From: Prevotellaceae bacterium UBA1786
GTDB lineage: Bacteria; Bacteroidota; Bacteroidia; Bacteroidales; Bacteroidaceae
DNA length: 8,139 nucleotides
NCBI GenBank assembly: GCA_002314525.1
Contig: DCGE01000102.1
Coordinates: forward strand, 1-8,139
Direction: 5' to 3'
How positions within the stretch are numbered: position 1 is the first letter of the stretch; every line of letters starts with the position of its first letter. The translations under genes were made by a program, and so were the position numbers. This document shows, one piece after another, positions 1 to 6,800 of this stretch. The notes under the pieces were generated by a model. It saw only the letters and a program-made list of their open reading frames with translations. It did not search any database and was not told the DNA's origin.

Positions 1-432
1 CTGGCAAGGCTGAACGACGGACTCGACTATCTGGGCAACAAGGCATGGATGGCAAGCGACAGGAAACTGCCGCTGGTGTGCCACAGGACCGATGCCGGCA
101 GGTTCGAGGAGCAGAAGGAGGCGGTGCTGAAGGCTGCCAGAGAGGGGGCGGTGATTGTCTCGGCCTTCATATCGCCTAAGGAACGTGAGATAAAGCAGCA
201 GTTGATGACGGAGCAGCTGCCGTTCATCGAGATCATGGACAACGGCTTCGCCGATCGCTACAAGCCGGGTGGCAAGGCCTTCTATGCCTGCGGCGAGAAC
301 CGGCTGGTACAGGTGACGTGCTGGAGGTATGAATACCAGAAGGACGGGGTGATGGTGAGCCGTGAGATGTGTATGGTGATGAACCAGCTGGCACGTATCA
401 TCAGTGGGTGTGACGACGACTGGTGGAAATGA
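1..432 (+). CDS. C-terminal part of a Rossmann-like (possibly SLOG/DprA-like) protein, function unknown; 5' end outside window
   Basis: The frame is open from the first base to a TGA at 430-432, giving 143 residues with no start required inside the window. An internal ATG at 49 exists, but the in-frame sequence before it (LARLNDGLDYLGNKAW) continues the protein naturally, so I treat the gene as 5'-partial. What can be seen: a predicted strand and helix around PLVCHRTD and EEQKEAVLKAAREGA, then a hydrophobic strand VIVSAFISPKERE, a second strand LPFIEIMDNGF, the segment YKPGGKAFYACGENRLVQV, and a C-terminal helix SREMCMVMNQLARII. This strand-helix alternation suggests a Rossmann-type fold. From memory it resembles a Bacteroidales domain with the pattern VSPFIS-GEK then NGF-YKP-G-FDAC, sometimes found in proteins annotated as transposases; I could not verify this. 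An SLOG/DprA-like nucleotide-binding role is an inference. The region is GC-rich (35 of 60 in the first line), unlike the AT-rich spacer that follows. Confidence 0.85.
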   Translation: MARLNDGLDYLGNKAWMASDRKLPLVCHRTDAGRFEEQKEAVLKAAREGAVIVSAFISPKEREIKQQLMTEQLPFIEIMDNGFADRYKPGGKAFYACGENRLVQVTCWRYEYQKDGVMVSREMCMVMNQLARIISGCDDDWWK

Positions 433-522
433 TTAGTCCCTAAGCTGTTTTCTTTAAGGATTGAATCACAGTATTCTAAGTATTAACCAAAAACAAATTG
501 ATGTAAGATGAGAAGGATAATC

Positions 523-539
523 ATGCCTATTGTAGGCAT
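523..539. repeat. Short perfect hairpin, 7-bp stem and 3-nt loop
   Basis: ATGCCTA at 523-529 is the exact reverse complement of TAGGCAT at 533-539, with loop TTG. No T-run follows, so it is not a typical terminator. It lies about 90 bp downstream of the partial gene. It may be a REP-like palindrome or an mRNA 3'-end structure; a single copy cannot decide this. Confidence 0.4.
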
Positions 540-596
540 CCGTTTCTATGAAAAGAAATACAGGATGTTGTTCAAGTAGTCATGGAATTTCACTTG

Positions 597-632
597 AAAA
601 GGTGGTATTTTGACCACCTTTTTTGTTTTTTT
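597..632 (+). terminator. Rho-independent terminator after the first gene
   Basis: AAAAGGTGGT (597-606) pairs perfectly with ACCACCTTTT (613-622) around a 6-nt loop ATTTTG. A T-rich tail follows to 632, broken by one G at 625. The 10-bp stem and T-run are a classic intrinsic terminator for plus-strand transcription. Because the stem starts with AAAA and ends with TTTT it may also work on the minus strand. It separates the partial first gene from the giant gene, so the two are not expected to share a transcript. Confidence 0.85.
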
Positions 633-706
633 GGGGTACATAACAAATATTGGATTTTTGCGGTGAAAAATCGACAGATGGTCTGTGTTAACAATCTTTA
701 ACGTGA

Positions 707-715
707 GGGGGGGGG
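707..715. repeat. Homopolymer of nine G in the promoter region (candidate slippage tract)
   Basis: Nine consecutive G residues stand in otherwise AT-rich DNA. They end 19 bp before the TATCTTTG -7 box, so they cover the place where a Bacteroidota -33 element (TTTG) would be expected; no TTTG is present there. Homopolymeric G tracts of this length in promoters are known slippage sites in other bacteria, for example the poly-G or poly-C promoter tracts of Neisseria surface-protein genes. A switching role here is an inference. The run is also a site where sequencing can miscount. Confidence 0.8.
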
Positions 716-734
716 TAAATAGGTATTTTTTTGG

Positions 735-742
735 TATCTTTG
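735..742 (+). promoter_or_regulatory. Bacteroidota-type -7 promoter box of the giant gene
   Basis: TATCTTTG matches the Bacteroidota primary sigma factor -7 consensus TAnnTTTG exactly and is followed by C. Transcription would start about 7 nt downstream, near 749-750, leaving a leader of roughly 40 nt before the ATG at 789. The usual -33 TTTG is absent; the G9 run occupies that position. A 5-bp dyad at 674-686 and two TTAAC repeats 10 bp apart at 688-702 lie just upstream and could bind a regulator, which is speculative. Confidence 0.7.
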
Positions 743-788
743 CAGTTTTAAAAACCATGATAAGTTCAATTATATAAATTTTTAGCCT

Positions 789-872
789 ATGAAAAGAAAA
801 CATTTTCAGATTCTAAGGCAGTTATTACTGCTTGTTGTGATTTTGTATTCAGGACTTGCCCTGAATGCACGT
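789..872 (+). other. Signal peptide of the giant protein (residues 1-28)
   Basis: A basic n-region (MKRKHFQILRQ) is followed by a hydrophobic core LLLLLVVILYSGLAL and a likely cleavage after A28 (GLALNA, then RN). There is no cysteine directly after the likely cleavage site and no lipobox, so a Sec signal peptidase I substrate is expected rather than a lipoprotein. Cleavage after A25 is an alternative. Confidence 0.85.
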
Positions 873-3800
873 AATATCGGCAACCTCAATCAGAAATTCG
901 AAGGTTTCGGAATTGACGAACACGGACTCTATGCCGAGTTCTACGTTGCCTATTACGATGACGGGCCGCATACCCCGGACATTCTGGAGGAAGGACTCTT
1001 CGGTATGACGATCGACGACCACAGATACTGGCTTTTCGGTGTCAGAACAGCCGATCAGGACAGATGGACAGATAAGGTTGTCTTCTACTCATGGATCTGT
1101 AATTACGATTTTCCGATGAAAGCCTGGGGTGTTAACACAGACACCTATCTCCGATATCCCGGTTTGTCTCATGCCGGTGTAGTCGGTGAGTTGCAATATA
1201 AATACCAACGTGTTCACTGTTATTGCTGGGAAACGGCCGATTGCTACGTAAGGGTATATCTTCCGAATCATGTATGGGGCAGGACTGCCACTTTCTGGAT
1301 GTATGGAAACTGGAACGGAGATGATGCCGACGGGGAGGTGAATCTGGCAGAAAACAAAACCATACCGACCCCGTATCTCAATACTCCAACCGTAGTATGT
1401 ACTCCTGCTAATACTACAGGCAAGATGAAGGCCACAATAACCTACAAGGATGCCAACACTAATTATTCCTACATATCGAGCAGCAGTTCCATCACTTTCT
1501 CCGACAAGGAGGCATCTGACGGAACTGTCGTCGGTGAATATGCAGTTGCTGCTGATGGCAAGTCGGCTTCGGTGAGTTTGAATCTGAAGCCAAAGGATCA
1601 GACAAAGTACAAATCCACACTCTACGAAACCTGGGGGGATGAAAATTCTGGCAAGGAATTTGAGTTCGCCATCTCAGAAACCGGTTCACAGACCAACAGC
1701 GTCACATTGGCGGGCTGTACTTACGTAAAGAACCTGACCACAGACCAGAATCAGTTCAAGAAGAGTATAACCTTGAGCTGGGACAAGGAAGTGGTGAACG
1801 ACATAACCAATGGTACATACTACATCTACCGCTACACGTTGGATTCCAATGGTGAAGAGACCGACGGTAAGATGCTTGTAGAAAAGCTTAATTTCGGTAC
1901 CTGCACATACACAGACCAGGATGAGATAGAATATGACAAGACTTACAGATACATAGTGTTCTTCGTCCCAACTGAATGGCAGACTGTCAGTTCGCCTATC
2001 AGGGAACTCGGAGATACGGATGACGTGACGACATTACGTACGTTCCCTATTGACCTTAAGGTCACAGGAAACGAGGCAAACATCGGCCTGTCGTGGACCT
2101 ATCCTCAGAACAACGGAAATGTAGTATATAAGGTATATAGGAAGTACGGCAACAACTCATGGGGAGACCCGATACACACTACTACCGTATCATCATCGGC
2201 CGCAGGTACATCTACATATACTGATACAGACCTGGCTCCTAATACCATATACTCATATAAGGTGGAGACTACGGTCATGGACATGCTGTTCACTTCGAAC
2301 ACAGGTTCAGCCAAGATGGGTAAAATGACCAGAGTAACGTCATTCACCGCTTCGAAGGGTGAATGCACCGACCGTGTGAAACTGACATGGAATGCTAAAC
2401 AGGTCGGCACTTCCGACACACAGTTCAGGATATTCCGCAAACTGCTAAACAGTGATGACGATTTCAAATTGATAAACATAACATCAGGCACTGGATCCGT
2501 ATATTACTTCGAAGATGTCACTGTCCTGCCAGGTCAGTTCTACAAGTACAGGGTGAGTGCATATCCTGCCGGTGCACCTACGGAATATGGTACACCGTAC
2601 GAATGGAGCAACGACATAGATGACGATGGATTCTGTATATCAAAAGGCATCGTCAACGGACGCGTGACCTTCGGCACCGGTACGGCGGTTCCAGACGTGA
2701 AGGTCGTCCTTACTGCCGATAACAAGGACAGTGAATCGGCACAGTTCTATTCTGCATACATATCCGACTGCGGTGGCGGTATCACTGTTCCTATCACCGA
2801 GGAGATGGAATCGAAGATGTTCACCGGCAATAAGCCTTTCACCGCCGAGCTCTGGGTACGCCCGAACACAGGCATCAAGCAGTCCTCAATATCAGATAGC
2901 TATTCGAACAACCCTATGCTCTTCACCGTCAATGCCCAGTTCGGAGTGGAAACCAAGCGTGACGAGACGAATCCGATGAGATACCAGCTCGTGATGTGTA
3001 CACCTGACGGAAAGTTCGATACAGGCCTATATATCAGCAGTATTGTCTTCTCACATGTCAGCCTGTCGAACGATGGCAAAGGCAACTGGTCAGTCAGACT
3101 CATTGACGGAGAAACCGTGCAGACATTCACGAAGACTTGTACAAACGTACCTGCTCTGAACAGCAGCGGCACCAAACTGATATCCATCGGATCACCTGAG
3201 AAAGCCAATGCGGATTATACCTTCATGGGCTATGTGGATGAATTCCGGCTTTGGTCAAAGTGTCTTTCGGACGCCGAAGTGCTCAAGTACTCTTCGTATA
3301 CCCTCTCCGGCTCTGAAAACGGACTGAAGTGCTATCTGCCTATGGACGAAGGCATCACTGACAAGCAAACCGTATATGACTATTCGAGGACAAGCGGTGT
3401 GACAAACGGCAATCATGGTATGTTCAAGACATCGACTGTTATCAGCGAAAGAGTGCCGGACGAAAATCAGCTCTCGCTCCACAGCTATACCGACGAGCAG
3501 GGTAACTACACAGTGATAGGAGTACCGTTCTCCGGTGAGGGAACTTCCTATACCATCCGTCCGCTCTTGGGAATCCACAAGTTCTCACCTCAGTACAAGA
3601 CCCGCTTCTTCAATGCCAACTCGCTCAATCACGATGGTGTCGATTTCGAGGACGTGAGCTCGTTCAGCGTGAGCGGCCGAGTGCTCTACGAGAACACCGA
3701 CTATCCGGTAGAGGGGTGCAACATCTACGTAGATGGTACGATATGCGCTCGTGAAGGCACTCCTATTGAGTCGGATGCTAACGGTAGATTCACCATCAGC

Positions 3801-6800
3801 GTGCCTATCGGCTCACACTACATCACAGTAAAGAAGAACGGCCACGAGTTTGTGGACAGAGGAAGGTATCCTGCCGACCCGTATGAGGTCGATACCTTGT
3901 TCACCTTCACGAAGGACATAAGCTCAGGCCAGCCGCTCATGTTCTACGACAAGACCTTGGTGAACTTCACAGGCCGCGTCGTAGGCGGTGACATCCAGGG
4001 CAGCAAAGCTCTCGGCTTCGGGCTCAGCCAGAATAACCTCGGTGTAGCTGAGGTCGTCATCGTCCCTACATCAGATGCCTACTATCTCAACTATGACAAC
4101 CAGGCTGGCGAGAAGGGAACTTCGACCATCAGCTGCGAGTCTGCCACCGACAATATCAGCAGTACCTCATGGCGCGGAGCCGGCAGCGGCAACGAGAACA
4201 AGAAGATATACATCAAGACCGACTCCGAGACAGGTGAGTTCTCGGCCATGGTACCGCCTCTCAGCTACAACGTCGAGTCCATCAGAATCTTAAGTAACTC
4301 TGAGGTGCTCTTCAACAACCTGCCTGCGATCGACCTGACCAATCCTCTCGAAGTATCTTCAGACACACTCTCTGAGACAGGTGAGCTGTATGAGTATAAC
4401 TATGCCCTCAGGCAGACCTACCATTCCGACCCGATATTCTCTGTCATTCAGGAGGATGCCAATCTGGGAGCCTTCGGTATAGAGAACTACGAACTCTGGG
4501 AGAACGAGACAAAGTATGACGTGCAGGTCTTCCACGAGGACGGAACCGGAAGCTTAACTTACGACTATGATTATCCTATATTCGTATCGGGTGACAACTA
4601 TACATTCAAACTCAGCGGCTATGAGCACTACGTCAACAAAGACAATCAGGAGGTTCATGAGGACAATGTACCGCTCTCGGGCACGGTAGTCACCATACAG
4701 AATGCCATGTCGTCTTCGCAGTCTGTCTATACTGAAGATGGTACTACGACAGAGGGCGAGACCGTCAAGGCCGGTGACATATATAACCTTGAGGATAACC
4801 AACTGGCACTCGACAGCCTCGGCCTTGCCACCTACACATGGAAGGCAGGTCTGCCGAACATCTCAGAGCCTTACACCAGAACCATATCGATGTCGTTCGC
4901 CATCGCAGGGCAGAGCTATGACTGGACGGGCGTGACAGGTATAGTTCTCGGTTCCATGCCTACCGGCAACAACTTCGTCACTGCAGGCCCTGACCACCTC
5001 GTCATGATTCTCCGTGACCCTCCTGGCACGAACTCCAAGGCATCGTGGACAAGCGGCTCGGTCTATTCAAAGAGCACTTCGGACGGAAGCTGCTGGTCAG
5101 AGGAACTCAATACGTCGTTCAAGACAATGTTAGGCGTAAAGGCTACGGTAGTCAGTGGTATCGGTGTTGCAAAAGTTGATGACGTCGAGTCGAAGGACAA
5201 TCTCACAACAGGGATAAAAGTGACATGTGAGGGAGAGAATGCAAAGACCACTTCACTCACTATTTCCTCATCCAAGACTGTCTCGACGAAGGACACTCCG
5301 GAATATGTAGGAGCAAATGGTGATGTATTCATCGGCACTTCAACGAACATCCTCTTCGGTGAGGCAAGGAACGTGGGATTCTTCAGGGATCCTTCGACTG
5401 GCGACATATCTCTCGATAGGAAAGACATAATGACAACGGGACAGAGCTTCGAAACCGTATTCCAGTATGACCAGCTGTACATAGAGAACACACTACTCCC
5501 TAACCTGGAGAAAATGCGCAACTCGATGCTGAAGTACTACGGCAACGATCCTGTACCAGCCAACAAAACCAAGTACCTAAAGTACATATCAAAGCTTCCT
5601 GAGGACGATCCTAACTTCGGCAGCAGCAACAGTGACAAGGATGTCTGGGGTGCTTCTGCCATAGCTCCGGGTATTTCAGTCAATGGTATGAGCTACTATC
5701 TCCAGCAGCCGGAAGACATGACCGGCATCCTATTCCTCACAGACTCAGTCAACTGGTGCAACCTCCAGATAAAGGCATGGAAGAAATACCTTGCACAGAA
5801 CGAAGAGGAGAAGGTGAAGGCATACGCAGACCGCGAGCACTGTCTCGTGGATAACCTGTCGTTCGATGCGGGTGCAGACGTGGAGCAAGCCTATGAAACC
5901 TCGAACGGAACAGGAAGTACATACGAAGTCACTACAGGTGCAACGGTTGTCATAAATAATGAAGTAGGATTTGCAGCCAACTCGACGGGTGTCCTTTGGA
6001 CAGTCGAAAACGAGATCGGCGGCACCCGCCACGAACAGGAATCCGAGGAGACTACCAACACCGTGGGCTTCAGCTACACACTCTCGGAGGACGGCAGCGA
6101 TGATGCCATCACGGTGGATGTCCTGAAATACGGCAGCAACAGCCGCATCTTCCGTACCCGTGGAGGCCAGACCAGCAACCCATACGAGGGTGAGGTCAGG
6201 ACCAAGTACTACGAGCCTGACCGCCATGTCCTCATGGAGGCTACCATGCAGATTGAGGTTCCTGACATCGCAGTAGAGAAGGCAATAGTAAGCAACGTGC
6301 CGACAGGCAGTGCGGCCAACTTCAACCTGATTCTGAACAACTTCTCTGAGATTGGCAACGATATATATTATAGACTGCTCGTAGTTGATGAGAGCAACAT
6401 ACAGGGAGCAAGAATCCTGATTGACGGACTGCCGCTGACTGAGGGACGCTTGATCAAGATACCGGCAAACTCTCCTATCACCAAGTCAGTGCAGCTCTAC
6501 CAGTCAGATCCGAGCATACTCGACTATGAGGATATAGCCATCGTGCTTGCTTCCCAGACTCAGTACGACCCTACCAGCACATGGGATCAGATTGCCGACA
6601 CGGTCTTGATTACGGCACACTTCGTTCCGTCGTCATCGCCTGTCACCATGGAACTCGACAAGACCCTCGTCAATACCAACTCGGTTTCGGAGTCAAGTCC
6701 TGACCCGTTGCTGAACATCACCTTCAAGGGATTCGACCGCAACTACTACAACCAGAAGGCGTTCCGCATCCAGTACCATGCTCAGGGCGAGAACGACTGG

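Larger units (their letters stand above)
433..788. other. AT-rich intergenic region with terminator, promoter and leader of the giant gene
   Basis: No convincing gene lies here. From left to right it holds a perfect 7-bp hairpin (523-539), an intrinsic terminator (597-632), a 5-bp dyad ACAGA-TGG-TCTGT (674-686), two TTAAC direct repeats exactly 10 bp apart (688-692 and 698-702), a G9 run (707-715), a TATCTTTG -7 box (735-742) and an AT-rich leader. A weaker second promoter candidate is TTTG at 630-633 followed after 19 bp by GATTTTTG at 653-660. It has one mismatch to the Bacteroidota -7 box and starts inside the terminator T-tract. A 7-codon reading frame, MISSII plus stop, lies in the leader at 757-777; it is probably chance. 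Between 433 and 500 I see nothing recognisable. Confidence 0.85.

Noticed and set aside
49..432. ATG at 49 as the true start of the first gene
   Set aside because: The same frame is open to the window edge with protein-like sequence before it, and no promoter or leader is visible. A 5'-truncated gene is the simpler reading.
757..777. Leader peptide MISSII upstream of the giant gene
   Set aside because: Seven codons in an AT-rich leader are easily due to chance, and no attenuator hairpin follows it before the ATG at 789.
546..803. Minus-strand frame of 85 codons in the intergenic region
   Set aside because: It reads through the terminator, the G9 tract and the promoter and overlaps the start of the giant gene. 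The product is low-complexity K, F and I, typical of translated AT-rich spacer.
5063..6227. Minus-strand frames at 5063-5521 and 5745-6227
   Set aside because: Both are antisense to the continuous plus-strand frame that carries recognisable motifs. Neither has a promoter or a plausible protein composition.
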